Shown here piece after piece: positions 20,335-30,400 of a DNA stretch of 64,000 bases. The position numbers were made by a program, and so were the translations under genes. Origin of the DNA: Chryseobacterium jejuense (GTDB taxonomy: Bacteria; Bacteroidota; Bacteroidia; Flavobacteriales; Weeksellaceae); the NCBI RefSeq assembly GCF_017877355.1, contig NZ_JAGIPR010000004.1, positions 186,001-250,000 on the forward strand. The letters are read 5' to 3'. Below the pieces are notes generated by a model. It worked only from the letters and a program-made list of their open reading frames with translations, did no database searches and had not been told where the DNA came from. Numbering within the stretch: the first letter of the stretch is position 1; the number at the start of each line of letters is the position of its first letter.

Positions 20335-20922
20335 TTATTCAGCACTTGTTTCTTCAGTGCTTTCTGCAGCAGCTTCTGGAGCTTCAGCAGCCGGAGTTTC
20401 TTCAACGGCAGGAGCAGCTTCTTCAGCTTTAGCTTCTACAGTTTCAGGTTTGTTTTGAAGAGCAGAAACAACTCTCTGGATTGGAGACTGAAGTAATCCG
20501 ATGATTTCACCGATCATTTCTTCTCTAGACTTGATGTTAGCCAACATATCTAGGTTATTGTCACCTAAGTAGAAAGTTTCTTGAACAAAAGCAGACTTTA
20601 AAGCTGGCTTTTCTTCTTTCTTTCTGAATCCTTGGATAAGTTTCGCAGGAGCGTTAGCTGTTTCAGCAATCATTAATGCTGAGTTTCCCTTGAAAGATGG
20701 GAACATTTCAGAGTAATCTACTCCTTCAATTTGTTCCATTGCTTTTTGCAAAAGTGTATTTTTTACAACTTTTACTTTGATATTTTGCTTGAAAGCTTGT
20801 CTTCTAAAATCAGAAGATTTACCAGCGTTCAAACCGTCTAAATCTGCTACGTATACTACTTTTGCATCCTGAAGCAAATCTTTGATCTCTTGTATTGCTA
20901 CAACTTTTTGGTCTTTTGTCAT
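20335..20922 (-). CDS. rplJ: 50S ribosomal protein L10 with acidic Ala/Glu tail
   Basis: This is the stalk base that binds L7/L12 dimers and 23S rRNA. The N-terminal rRNA-binding domain (MTKDQKVVAIQEIKDLLQDA, VVKNTLLQKAME) and the L12-binding helix (about 135-160) are present. The protein is 195 residues, some 25-30 longer than the E. coli protein, because of a C-terminal low-complexity tail rich in Ala, Glu, Pro and Thr (from about 160 to the end, closing AESTEETSAE). Such tails are seen in Bacteroidetes L10. It lies 46 bp before rplL. Confidence 0.99.
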   Translation of the reverse strand: MTKDQKVVAIQEIKDLLQDAKVVYVADLDGLNAGKSSDFRRQAFKQNIKVKVVKNTLLQKAMEQIEGVDYSEMFPSFKGNSALMIAETANAPAKLIQGFRKKEEKPALKSAFVQETFYLGDNNLDMLANIKSREEMIGEIIGLLQSPIQRVVSALQNKPETVEAKAEEAAPAVEETPAAEAPEAAAESTEETSAE

Positions 20923-20939
20923 TGTCTTAAGGATTATTA

Positions 20940-21632
20940 TTAGTTAACAGATTTAGTATCAATTGCAATACCTGGGCTCATTGTAGAAGACAAATAGATA
21001 GACTTCACATAAGTTCCTTTAGCAGCAGTTGGCTTCATTTTGATCAATGTAGAGATCAATTCCTGCGCATTTTCTTTGATCTTAGCAGCATCGAAAGATA
21101 CTTTACCAATACCAGCGTGGATGATACCATACTTGTCTACTTTGAAATCAATTTTACCTGCTTTCACTTCAGTTACTGCTTTACCAATTTCCATTGTTAC
21201 AGTTCCTGATTTAGGGTTAGGCATTAAACCTCTTGGACCTAATACTCTACCTAATGGACCTAATTTACCCATTACAGCTGGCATCGTAACGATAACGTCA
21301 ACGTCAGTCCAACCATCTTTAATTTTTTGTAAATATTCGTCAAGACCTACATAGTCAGCACCAGCAGCTTTAGCTTCTGCTTCTTTATCTGGAGTTACTA
21401 AAGCCAAAACTTTAACATCTTTACCAGTACCGTGAGGAAGAGATACAACACCTCTTACCATTTGGTTTGCTTTTCTTGGGTCTACACCTAATCTTACAGC
21501 GATATCTACAGAAGCATCAAACTTTGCAGTGTTCACTTCTTTTACAAGAGCTGAACCTTCTTCAAGGTTATAGATTCTTCCTTTTTCTACTTTGCTTAAA
21601 GCTTCCTTTTGCTTTTTAGTCAATTTTGCCAT
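20940..21632 (-). CDS. rplA: 50S ribosomal protein L1
   Basis: This 230-residue protein forms the L1 stalk that helps eject deacylated tRNA; it can repress its own operon by binding the mRNA. Signature segments are [20 protein letters not shown] and [19 protein letters not shown]. Length is normal. It starts 11 bp after rplK and ends 17 bp before rplJ in one operon. Confidence 0.99.
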   Translation of the reverse strand: MAKLTKKQKEALSKVEKGRIYNLEEGSALVKEVNTAKFDASVDIAVRLGVDPRKANQMVRGVVSLPHGTGKDVKVLALVTPDKEAEAKAAGADYVGLDEYLQKIKDGWTDVDVIVTMPAVMGKLGPLGRVLGPRGLMPNPKSGTVTMEIGKAVTEVKAGKIDFKVDKYGIIHAGIGKVSFDAAKIKENAQELISTLIKMKPTAAKGTYVKSIYLSSTMSPGIAIDTKSVN

Positions 21633-21643
21633 TTCTAATAGTT

Positions 21644-22090
21644 TTAAGCGTTAAAAGTTGGTTTAGTTCCTGTTACTCTTAATCCCATAGATCTAGCAGT
21701 ACCTGCAACCATAGAAACTGCAGAGTCCATTGTAAAACAGTTAAGATCCGCCATTTTATCTTCAGCGATTTTCTTTACTTGTTCCCAAGTTACAGCACCT
21801 ACTTTGTTTCTGTTTGGTTCACCAGAACCTCCCTTGATCTTAGCCGCATCCATTAACTGAATTGCTGCAGGTGGAGTTTTAATAACGAATTCAAAAGATT
21901 TGTCTTCGTATACTGTAATTACTACAGGTAAAACTTGCCCTGGCTTATCTTGGGTTCTTCCGTTAAATTGCTTACAAAACTCCATGATGTTCACACCTGC
22001 AGAACCCAATGCTGGACCTACTGGTGGAGAAGGGTTAGCTGCGCCACCTTTCACCTGAAGTTTTACCATTTTAAAGACTTTCTTAGCCAT
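21644..22090 (-). CDS. rplK: 50S ribosomal protein L11
   Basis: This 148-residue protein of the GTPase-associated centre has the proline-rich NTD motif [20 protein letters not shown] and the rRNA-binding CTD with [14 protein letters not shown] and the C-terminal [12 protein letters not shown]. It is first in the rplKAJL operon, with its own promoter at 22188-22217, although in the ancestral arrangement it would follow nusG immediately. Here nusG is 3 kb away. Confidence 0.99.
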   Translation of the reverse strand: MAKKVFKMVKLQVKGGAANPSPPVGPALGSAGVNIMEFCKQFNGRTQDKPGQVLPVVITVYEDKSFEFVIKTPPAAIQLMDAAKIKGGSGEPNRNKVGAVTWEQVKKIAEDKMADLNCFTMDSAVSMVAGTARSMGLRVTGTKPTFNA

Positions 22091-22187
22091 TGTTTGTTTT
22101 TTAAATTTGAATAATTAATGAGTTTGGAAGCATTTATTATTCAGTAGGTTATCGCACTCACTTATGACAAACCTACTTTTTGGACTG

Positions 22188-22217
22188 CAAAAGTATAAAA
22201 TATTTTTGAAACTACAA
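22188..22217 (-). promoter_or_regulatory. Promoter candidate for rplKAJL
   Basis: Minus strand TACTTTTG (22188-22195) fits TAnnTTTG, with TTG at 22215-22217 and spacing 19 bp. It gives a leader of about 90 nt before the rplK ATG. Confidence 0.7.
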
Positions 22218-22404
22218 ACGGATATTGCTGATTTTTAAAAAGTTTTAAAAAAAATAATATAAAAAAAAATTAAATTTAATTCCATTCACTTTCCGTAAAC
22301 ATCAGATAAACTGTTTATAAAAAAGGATTTAATCATTTTCTTGTTGCTATCTCCTATAAAATAAATTATATAATACCCAAAACAGCACATTATTTAATTT
22401 AAAT

Positions 22405-22442
22405 AAGAAACCAGACTATCGTTTTCAATAGTCTGGTTTCTT
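22405..22442 (-). terminator. Terminator of the three-gene secreted-protein operon
   Basis: A 15-bp perfect stem, 22405-22419 with 22428-22442 (core ACCAGACTAT / ATAGTCTGGT), sits just downstream of the gene ending at 22467 and insulates it from rplK. Confidence 0.85.
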
Positions 22443-22466
22443 AAAATCAAATGTATTTTTGCTATA

Positions 22467-23135
22467 TTAAAAACCGGATGGTTTATTAATCGTTTGCGCA
22501 GAACCGTTAGTTCCTCCAAGATCAGCATTAACATCATTAATATTGTGCTTTGTGATCAATCTTTTATAGGCCATCAAATAAAGATCTACTGTAAAATTGT
22601 TATAATCTCTTACTGGGCCGGCAGATGTATTGGCAATAATTCTGCTGTCTGTAAATTTTGCCTTGATATGCCAGGTTCCGTTACTTTTAAATGCTACTAC
22701 ATCAGGAGATCCTTGCTTATTATCATTCACTCCATTGTTCCCATAATCAAGCATCACGTTAGTAATACCATTACTAAGTTTGAAAGAATAATTATGAAGC
22801 ACAACCAGGAAATTATTGGCGTCTATTTTAGTATCATAATCTGTAATTCCGTCTCCTGACACGTTGGTAAGGCTAAGTTTGATATAATTGAATAACCCAC
22901 TACTTTCTAAATTCGGATCATAGATTTGCAATGCATTTTCCGATGTTGCCAGAAAACTTCCCCCAGTCATTGTAGGTTCTCCTGGATTTCTTAGATACAA
23001 GGAATTGGTATATGTTTTTCCGTTTACATCCAGTGTTTCCGTAGGTTTATCTGTTTTGATTCCTACTTTACCGGTCTGAGCATTCAAGAATACGCCCAGT
23101 CCTATCATCATTGTAATATAAATCTTTCTTATCAT
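22467..23135 (-). CDS. Secreted VGINT-family protein (paralogue 3 of a tandem trio)
   Basis: This 222-residue protein has a signal peptide (LGVFLNAQ) and then VGIKTDKPTETLDVNGK, related to the VGINT start of its neighbours. The middle (SGLFNYIKLSLTNVSGDGIT) is beta-rich, with DTKIDANNFLVVLHNYSF matching DTKINSSKFLVVISSFGF of the first paralogue. It ends in INKPSGF. No T9SS sorting domain is present, so it is likely periplasmic or handled by another route. It is last of three genes spaced by 6-9 bp. The function is unknown. Confidence 0.75.
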   Translation of the reverse strand: MIRKIYITMMIGLGVFLNAQTGKVGIKTDKPTETLDVNGKTYTNSLYLRNPGEPTMTGGSFLATSENALQIYDPNLESSGLFNYIKLSLTNVSGDGITDYDTKIDANNFLVVLHNYSFKLSNGITNVMLDYGNNGVNDNKQGSPDVVAFKSNGTWHIKAKFTDSRIIANTSAGPVRDYNNFTVDLYLMAYKRLITKHNINDVNADLGGTNGSAQTINKPSGF

Positions 23136-23141
23136 GTTTTA

Positions 23142-23780
23142 TTATTGAAGCCCAAGAGGCGTGTTAGTTGATACTCCGGAATAAGAAGCTGCTGCTGATA
23201 CCGAACCTTCGAATGTTCCCCAGTCTTTTACCAGAGATTTTTCAAATACATTTAACGTCAATGTCCAGCTTCCGTTTTGTGCATTCACAGTACCTGCCCC
23301 TTTAAAACTTAAGTTAATAGCCTGATAGTTTTTTCCTCCCTGCTGTACTTTAGTCACTTCAGTAGAGTAAGCACCATACAATCTTGAAGTAGCTGTTGTT
23401 GTAGCAGAAACAGCATCACTAAAAACAGCTCCTGTAATTGCCACCACATATTTGTCAGCATCTAAACCTGTATTCAGGTTAATTACTTCATCCTGTTTTA
23501 CATTTTTCAACACTACAGTATACATATTTACTGGTGCTACATTTCGAAGTGTAATATCAAGAAGCTTCAATTTTCCTACGGGAGAAGAATCTTTTGAGCG
23601 GGTAAGAAGTAAATAATTTCCTCTTGCTGTTGCATTTTCAGTATCAATTAAATAAGATTCTACCAGAGTTTCACCTTCTACATCCAGAGTACCTTTTGGA
23701 TTTACAGTATTAATTCCTACCTGAGCTTTCAAACCTAACGTGGCAGCAGCTACAAAGAGTAGCGATATAATTTTTTTCAT
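23142..23780 (-). CDS. Secreted VGINT-family protein (paralogue 2)
   Basis: This 212-residue protein has a signal peptide (ATLGLKAQ) followed by VGINTVNPKGTLDVEGE, the shared family start. Then come a domain with LKLLDITLRNVAPVNMYTVV and the paralogous segment NTGLDADKYVVAITGAVF. The C-terminal part NGSWTLTLNVFEKSLVKDWG aligns by eye with TGEWTLNLLVYDRSYAKELN of the first paralogue. It lies 6 bp before paralogue 3 and 9 bp after paralogue 1. The family role is unknown; the conserved start resembles Bacteroidetes tail-fibre-like and surface proteins. Confidence 0.75.
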   Translation of the reverse strand: MKKIISLLFVAAATLGLKAQVGINTVNPKGTLDVEGETLVESYLIDTENATARGNYLLLTRSKDSSPVGKLKLLDITLRNVAPVNMYTVVLKNVKQDEVINLNTGLDADKYVVAITGAVFSDAVSATTTATSRLYGAYSTEVTKVQQGGKNYQAINLSFKGAGTVNAQNGSWTLTLNVFEKSLVKDWGTFEGSVSAAASYSGVSTNTPLGLQ

Positions 23781-23789
23781 TTTATTGTT

Positions 23790-24410
23790 TTATTGAATTA
23801 ATGGAGTTGCCGCAGCACCGGTTGTAGAAGATCTGAGATCCTGAGTTGAGTTGAGTTCTTTTGCATAAGATCTGTCATACACCAACAAATTTAAAGTCCA
23901 TTCTCCGGTGGGTAAATTTGAAGTTGGAGAAAATCCTTCGTAATCAGCCTTTAGCTTCCAAGTTCCGCCTGTTGAATAGGCAAATATCTGAGGAACCGGG
24001 GTTAGCCAGTCTGCAGTATTCGTTCTTACAGGCTGAGTAAATCCGAATGAAGAAATTACTACCAGAAATTTACTAGAATTGATTTTTGTATCAAACTCCC
24101 TTACCCAGTCCTTATTTGCAGGATCACAGGCAATTTTAAACTGAATGATATTGATGGGAGCCGGGGAATTCGGGACAAAGGAATCATTGTAAGCCGTAAT
24201 TTTATTTTCCGGTGCCGGAGATTTGATAATAAAAGTATAATTTTCATCTGCTCCCAATTTTTCTATTGGTTTTTTGAAAACAATACCAGACGTCTTCATC
24301 GTTCCGTTCACAGTAAGTTCCTTTTCCGGCTTTGAAGTATTAATTCCAACTTGAGCATTAATAAATACTGCTGAACCTAATGAAAGGATCATCGAAATAG
24401 TTTTTGTCAT
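23790..24410 (-). CDS. Secreted VGINT-family protein (paralogue 1)
   Basis: This 206-residue protein has a signal peptide (SAVFINAQ) and then VGINTSKPEKELTVNGT. The body contains PAPINIIQFKIACDP, DTKINSSKFLVVISSFGF and a C-terminal TGEWTLNLLVYDRSYAKELN, segments repeated in the following two genes. The trio looks like local gene duplication followed by divergence. It is the first gene of the operon that separates nusG from rplK. No enzymatic motif is seen. Confidence 0.75.
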   Translation of the reverse strand: MTKTISMILSLGSAVFINAQVGINTSKPEKELTVNGTMKTSGIVFKKPIEKLGADENYTFIIKSPAPENKITAYNDSFVPNSPAPINIIQFKIACDPANKDWVREFDTKINSSKFLVVISSFGFTQPVRTNTADWLTPVPQIFAYSTGGTWKLKADYEGFSPTSNLPTGEWTLNLLVYDRSYAKELNSTQDLRSSTTGAAATPLIQ

Positions 24411-25008
24411 TTTTCGGTTATGTGTTTGCTATAAATTTCTATTCACCGTACCTCATTAATCACATTTCAGGTTTTTAATTTAAAAACACAAAAAATATAC
24501 TGTGCATCTGTAAATAGTGCACTGAATGAGAAAAACAATAAGTTTTATAGGTTGATAGCCGAATAAGTTACAATAAGTATGCCATCAAAAGTGAATTCTT
24601 TATCAGAAATCTCGTTAAATACAAAGGAAAACACACATTATCCCCTGAAAGTGAATATTAAATGCATATAAAGTCTTATATAGAAGCAATTAACAAAAGT
24701 TCATTATTTATATTTTTAATAAAAAAATCATTTAAAATTTATAAAAAATTAAATAAAACAAACAAAAACTGGCTACTTTTTTTCAATAATGAATTATTTC
24801 AGAAAGAAACATCGTAAGAGACACTCAAATTTGATACATTGCATTCATTATAATATAGAGAGTATGGATAAGCCAAAGGATGGAATAAGGAGCAGCTCAG
24901 TACTCTTTTAGTAAGTTATTGGCATTATCTACACTCCTAAATTCAGCCAACATAGATATCCTATTATTCATCACTTATATTCCATAATTGCGGGATAGTA
25001 GTACAAAC
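24411..25008. other. AT-rich intergenic region, no gene seen
   Basis: About 600 bp between the secreted-protein trio and nusG. No frame shows coding character. The promoter of the trio must lie here on the minus strand, but no perfect TAnnTTTG with a suitable TTG was found. Confidence 0.5.
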
Positions 25009-25037
25009 AAAAAAGACCACTTAATAGCAGTCTTTTT
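25009..25037 (-). terminator. Terminator after nusG
   Basis: AAAAAGAC (25010-25017) pairs with GTCTTTTT (25030-25037) just past the nusG stop; short stem with A/T ends. It would end the tuf-secE-nusG transcript before the inserted genes. Confidence 0.65.
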
Positions 25038-25056
25038 ATATTTTATATAGTAAATA

Positions 25057-25599
25057 TTATACTTTTTCTACTTGCATGTAGCTTAGTTCCATTGGAGTTT
25101 TTCTACCGAAGATCAATACAGAAACTTCAATTTTCTTTTTGTCTTCAAGAATCTTTTCAATTGTACCATTGAATCCGTTGAAAGGACCATCGATCACTTT
25201 TACGTTTTCTCCTACTACATATGGAATCTCAACATCGCTTGCAAATTCTGAAAGTTCATCCATTCTTCCAAGCATTCTGTTCACTTCTGATTTTCTCATT
25301 GGAACAGGATCTCCACCTTTTGTTAAACTTAAAAAAGAAATAACTCCAGGGATGTTTTTGATAACGTGAGGAATCTCTCCCATCAGCTCAGCTTCAATCA
25401 TTAAGTATCCAGGATAGTAAGGTCTTTCTTTAGGAACTTTTTTACCGTTTCTAATTTGAATAACCTTTTCCATAGGAATAACCACTTGAGTAACGTACTG
25501 CTCAAACCCTAAACGTTTGATTTCTGTCTCAATATAGTTTTTCACTTTATTTTCCTGTCCGCTGATAGCTTTCAGCACATACCATTTCAATTCGCTCAT
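25057..25599 (-). CDS. nusG: Transcription termination/antitermination protein NusG
   Basis: This 180-residue protein binds the RNA polymerase clamp and couples transcription to translation or Rho. The NGN domain (LKWYVLKAISGQENKVKNY, YYPGYLMIEAEL) is followed by a C-terminal KOW domain with VKVIDGPFNGFNGTIEKI and the end PMELSYMQVEKV. Length is typical. It lies 21 bp after secE on the same strand. Confidence 0.98.
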   Translation of the reverse strand: MSELKWYVLKAISGQENKVKNYIETEIKRLGFEQYVTQVVIPMEKVIQIRNGKKVPKERPYYPGYLMIEAELMGEIPHVIKNIPGVISFLSLTKGGDPVPMRKSEVNRMLGRMDELSEFASDVEIPYVVGENVKVIDGPFNGFNGTIEKILEDKKKIEVSVLIFGRKTPMELSYMQVEKV

Positions 25600-25620
25600 T
25601 TTGGGAAAATACTTTTATAA

Positions 25621-25827
25621 TTAATTGAACAAGTTGATTAGCATTCCAATGATGTTACTGATTGCTTTAGAAAACAATTCATCAACTCCAAATGTAAATA
25701 ATGCCAGAATCACTGTCGCAATAGTCACTACAATTGTAGAAGACTGAAGGTCAGCCCATTTTGGCCATTCAACTTTATGTCTGAATTCGTTATAAGAACC
25801 TTTTAAAAAATCGACAAATGAACTCAT
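25621..25827 (-). CDS. secE: Preprotein translocase subunit SecE
   Basis: This is the small (68-residue) single-spanning form of SecE. It has the cytoplasmic amphipathic helix SFVDFLKGSYNEFRHKVEWP, the hallmark KVEWPKW motif, and one transmembrane helix (STIVVTIATVILALFTFGVD) ending in a short periplasmic tail. It holds SecY together in the inner-membrane translocon. It lies between tRNA-Trp and nusG, the classical order. Confidence 0.96.
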   Translation of the reverse strand: MSSFVDFLKGSYNEFRHKVEWPKWADLQSSTIVVTIATVILALFTFGVDELFSKAISNIIGMLINLFN

Positions 25828-25839
25828 AATTTATATTTG

Positions 25840-25910
25840 CACGGGCACAAGGATTCGAACCCTGATCAACGGTTTTGGAGACCGGTATCCTACCATTGGA
25901 CGATGCCCGT
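25840..25910 (-). tRNA. tRNA-Trp (anticodon CCA)
   Basis: Minus-strand cloverleaf with acceptor ACGGGCA/TGCCCGT, T-loop GGTTCGAATC and the anticodon loop CTCCAAA, giving CCA. Discriminator G; CCA end not encoded. It sits between tuf and secE as in other Bacteroidetes. Confidence 0.97.
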
Positions 25911-25916
25911 AGTTAA

Positions 25917-25948
25917 AAAGCTTCCGAGAGTTTCCTTTCGGAAGCTTT
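25917..25948 (-). terminator. Terminator after tuf
   Basis: AAAGCTTCCGA (25917-25927) pairs with TCGGAAGCTTT (25938-25948). It lies between the tuf stop and tRNA-Trp, so it probably attenuates rather than fully blocks read-through to trnW-secE-nusG. Confidence 0.8.
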
Positions 25949-25964
25949 ATTTATTTTAAGATGA

Positions 25965-27170
25965 TTAGTCTAAGATTTCAGTAACCTGACCTGAACCAAC
26001 TGTTCTACCACCTTCTCTGATCGCGAATCTAAGACCCTCGTTAAGAGCGATTGGTTGTAACAATTCTACAGTGATCTCTAAGTTATCACCAGGCATTACC
26101 ATTTCTACACCTTCTGGTAAGAAGATCTCACCTGTAACGTCAGTAGTTCTTACGTAGAACTGAGGACGGTACTTGTTGTGGAATGGAGTGTGACGTCCAC
26201 CTTCTTCTTTAGAAAGGATATAAACAGATGCTTTGAATTTTTTGTGTGGCTTCACAGAATCTTTCTTAGCGATAACCATACCTCTCTTGATGTCAGTTTT
26301 TTCAATACCTCTCAACAATAGACCTACGTTATCACCAGCTTCACCTCTGTCTAGGATTTTTCTGAACATCTCAACTCCTGTAATTGTAGAAGTTAATTTT
26401 TCTTCACCCATACCAACGATATCAACTGGATCTCCAGTGTTGATTACACCAGCCTCGATTCTACCAGTTGCTACAGTACCTCTACCTGTAATAGAGAATA
26501 CGTCTTCAATTGGCATCAAGAATGGCTTATCAGTATCTCTTACTGGCTCATCAATCCACTCATCAACTGCATCCATTAATGCTTCAACAGTTTTGAACCA
26601 CTTATCTTCTGAGTCACCGTTAGTAGCTGCAGTAAGTGCTCCAAGAGCTGAACCTTGGATTACTGGAGAGTTATCTCCATCAAAGTCATAAGTAGCTAAA
26701 AGATCTCTAAGTTCCATTTCAACAAGCTCTAACAATTCTGGATCATCCACCATGTCAACTTTGTTCATGAAAACAACGATCTTAGGTACGTTTACCTGAC
26801 GGCAAAGTAGGATATGTTCTCTAGTTTGAGGCATTGGACCATCAGTTGCAGCACATACTACGATAGCTCCATCCATCTGAGCAGCACCAGTTACCATGTT
26901 CTTAACATAGTCGGCGTGACCTGGACAGTCAACGTGAGCATAGTGTCTTTTTACAGTTTCGTACTCGATGTGAGCAGTATTGATAGTGATCCCTCTTTCT
27001 TTTTCTTCTGGAGCAGAGTCAATTGAAGAGAAGTCTTTTTTCTCAGCAAGACCTTTGCTAGCTAATACAGCAGAAATAGCAGCTGTAAGAGTAGTTTTAC
27101 CATGGTCAACGTGACCAATAGTACCAATGTTCAAGTGTGGTTTGTTACGATTAAACGTTTCCTTTGCCAT
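25965..27170 (-). CDS. tuf: Elongation factor Tu
   Basis: This 401-residue GTPase delivers aminoacyl-tRNA to the ribosome. G1 is GHVDHGKT (residues 19-26), G3 is [13 protein letters not shown]4 is NKVD and G5 is SALG; the switch I segment [12 protein letters not shown] is intact. Domains 2 and 3 follow, ending [15 protein letters not shown]. It is a few residues longer than the E. coli protein, as usual in Bacteroidetes. The tRNA genes that should stand directly upstream are 8 kb away because of the inserted efflux locus. Confidence 0.99.
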   Translation of the reverse strand: MAKETFNRNKPHLNIGTIGHVDHGKTTLTAAISAVLASKGLAEKKDFSSIDSAPEEKERGITINTAHIEYETVKRHYAHVDCPGHADYVKNMVTGAAQMDGAIVVCAATDGPMPQTREHILLCRQVNVPKIVVFMNKVDMVDDPELLELVEMELRDLLATYDFDGDNSPVIQGSALGALTAATNGDSEDKWFKTVEALMDAVDEWIDEPVRDTDKPFLMPIEDVFSITGRGTVATGRIEAGVINTGDPVDIVGMGEEKLTSTITGVEMFRKILDRGEAGDNVGLLLRGIEKTDIKRGMVIAKKDSVKPHKKFKASVYILSKEEGGRHTPFHNKYRPQFYVRTTDVTGEIFLPEGVEMVMPGDNLEITVELLQPIALNEGLRFAIREGGRTVGSGQVTEILD

Positions 27171-27213
27171 GATTTAAAATTATTTATTTATTGTTTTTCA
27201 AATTTTCGGTGTG

Positions 27214-27240
27214 CAAATATAATGAATTTTTAAATACCAA
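27214..27240 (-). promoter_or_regulatory. Promoter candidate for tuf
   Basis: Minus strand TATATTTG (27214-27221) with TTG at 27238-27240, spacing 16 bp; leader about 35-40 nt. Confidence 0.6.
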
Positions 27241-27380
27241 AAACTTTTTATTCAAAAAACTTTCAATATTCTCATCCAATGAAGGACAAACCTTATATTT
27301 CGATGCATTGAGACTGCAAATTTACACATTTTTCCGGATTGAAAAAATCTTTCTGAAACCTTTTACCGTACCTTTTACAG

Positions 27381-27410
27381 AAAAGCCTGAAATACAGAAT
27401 ATTTCAGGCT
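27381..27410 (-). terminator. Terminator of the metal efflux operon
   Basis: AGCCTGAAATA (27384-27394) pairs perfectly with TATTTCAGGCT (27400-27410); A-run before it forms the T-tract on the minus strand. Confidence 0.85.
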
Positions 27411-27436
27411 CAATTAATATATAAAATGAAAGATAA

Positions 27437-30400
27437 TCAGATGTGATTTACCCTTTTAATCCTGTTAAAAATCCAGAAAATGATCGGAAAAATAAGCAGC
27501 GTAAGTACAGTGGCAGTTATCAATCCACCAATAATTACAATAGCTAAAGGCTTTTGAGATTCAGACCCAATCCCTGTAGATAAGGCTGCCGGCATCAATC
27601 CTATAGACGCCATAAGCGCGGTCATAATTACAGGCCTTGTTCTTGATTTTACTCCACTTAGTATGGCATTATCTATATCCAGTCCGTTTTTAACATTCTG
27701 ATGGAATTCTGTAATCAAAATCACTCCATTCTGTATACATATTCCAAGAAGTGCAATCATTCCTACCCCTGCAGAAATTCCGAAATTCATTCCGGTAACA
27801 TGTAAAGCAATAATACCTCCGATCAGGGCAAATGGAACATTCGCCAATACCAGAAGAGAGTCTTTCATATTTCCAAACAGGATAAACAGAAGGAAAAAGA
27901 TCATCAGGATACTTACCGGAACCACTTGTGCCAATCTGTGTGAAGCACGCTGCTGGTTTTCAAACTGCCCTGTCCAACCTACAGAATATCCATCCGGAAA
28001 ATCAATAGTTGTTACTTTCTTCTGAGCATCTGCAATGGTACTTCCCAAATCACGGTCACGGATTGAGAATTTTACTCCGATATATCTTTTGATATTATCT
28101 CTGTAAATAAAGGCAGCTCCGTTATCTTTAACAATAGTACTGATCTCTTTTAAAGGGATTTTTGCTCCATCCTGGGTAGGCACCATTAAAGCTGCAATAT
28201 CATTTTCATTGGTTCTGTATTCCTGGGAATAACGGAGACGGATTGGGAATTTTCTTTCTCCATCAAACATTTCAGAAGCGGTTTTACCTCCAAAGGCCAT
28301 TTCCAGTACAGCCTGTGCATCTACCGGCATCACTCCGTAAGCAGCCATTTTATCTCTGTCTAATACCACACTAACTTCCGGTTGACCGATATTTTTAATG
28401 ATCCCAGGATCTTTTACTCCTTCAACATCTTTAATTTTTGATAAAACCTCATGCGCTAATTTATCCAGGGTTTCTAAATTATCTCCATAGATCTTAATTC
28501 CGTTTTCTGCTTTAAAACCGGCTACGGCCTCTGCCACGTTATCTGAGATCGGTTGAGAATAATTGAATGTAATCCCCTGATAGCTTCTCAGCTTTTGATC
28601 AATTTCATTAATAAGTTCATCGTAGGTGATCTTTCGTTTCCATTCTTCTCTTGGTTTAAGGTTTACGGCAAACTGCACAAATCCGAATCCGTTCGGGTCT
28701 GTACCGTCATTACTTCTTCCCGTTTGTGCCAGAACATCCGTTACTTCAGAGAAACTCATAATGTCTTTCTTCAGAAGATCCGCAGTCTTCAGAGATTCTT
28801 TCAATGATGAGCTCATTGGCATTTCTGCAGTAATCCAAAGAGAACCTTCATTAAGTTGTGGCAAGAATTCGGTTCCAAGGAATTTCCCGGAGAATAATGT
28901 CACTGCAAGGAATGAGATGGCTACAATCATACTCATCTTTTTATGTTTAAAGGTTACGTTGAAGCCTTTTAACACCATTCTGTCCCAGAAATTAACAAAC
29001 GGATTATTTTTCTCTCTTACATTTTTATTTAAAAGGATGTGAGAAAGTACCGGAACAAGCGTTAACGTAAATATCAATGCTCCTATCAGTGCAAATCCTA
29101 AAGTAAAAGCTAAAGGCGAGAACATTTTCCCTTCCACTTTCTGGAATGAGAAGATCGGGATTAAGGAAGTAATGATAATTAACTTAGAGAAGAAGATTGC
29201 TTTTCCCAAACCGGTTCCGGTTTGTTTAATCCAACCTCCTTTTGCCAGTTTGTTGAATTTTTCCATTCCATATCGATGTGCTTTGTGGTCGAGCATTACA
29301 AAGAGGCCTTCCACCATGACGACGGCTCCGTCAATAATAATCCCGAAGTCTACAGCTCCTAAAGAAAGCAGGTTGGCACTCATCCCCGCCAGTTTTAAAC
29401 ATAAAAAGGCAAACAATAAGGATAAAGGAATGATGATAGAAACAATTAATGTAGTTCTCCAATCCGCCATAAAGATCAGAACGATTACGGTTACCAATAC
29501 AATTCCTTCAATTAAGTTGTGCATTACCGTGTGTGTAGTGAAATCCATCAGGTTATCCCGATCATAGAAAGTCACCATTTTTACATCTTTCGGAAGAATC
29601 TTTTCGTTCAGTTCTTTAATTTTAGCTTTTACCCCTACCAGAACTTCTCTTGGGTTCTCCCCTTTTCTCATCACCACAATTCCTTCGACAGTATCATCGT
29701 GATGATTCAGAGCTGCCTGCCCTACTCTAGGCATGGAGCTTTCATGAACTTCTGCTACATTTTTTACCAGAACAGGGTTTCCACTGTCATTCTGAATGGT
29801 AATATTTCCGATATCAGTAATAGATTTTACCAACCCTATTCCTCTTACCACATAAGCCTGTCCGTTTTTCTCAATTACATCTCCTCCAACATTCAGGTTA
29901 CTCTTGGTAACGGCATCATATACCTGAAGCGGCGTCAGGTTATATTTATCCAGTGCTCTGGGATCAATACTTAATTCAAATACTTTGTCCTGTCCACCGA
30001 AAACGTTGATATCCGCAACTCCGGGCACACCTCTTAGGGCACGGTCTATCACCCAATTTTGCAGAGTAAGTAATGTACGGGAATCTTTTGTTTTACTTTC
30101 CAGTGTATATCTGAAAATTTCTCCGGTTGGCCCGTAGGGTGGCTGCACTTCAGGGTCTACCTCGTCAGGAAGGCTAATGGTTCTTAATTGGTTATTGACC
30201 TGATTTCTGGCAAAAGTATCATCCACCCCATCATCAAACAGAATTTTAACAATGGAAAGTCCAAACATAGTGGTACTTCTCACACTGGTTTTCTTCTGAA
30301 CCGGGCTCATTGCCAATTCTATGGGTGTAGTAACAAAACGTTCTACTTCTTCTGCACTACGTCCATTCCATTGGGTAATGATTACAATCTGGGTATTGGT

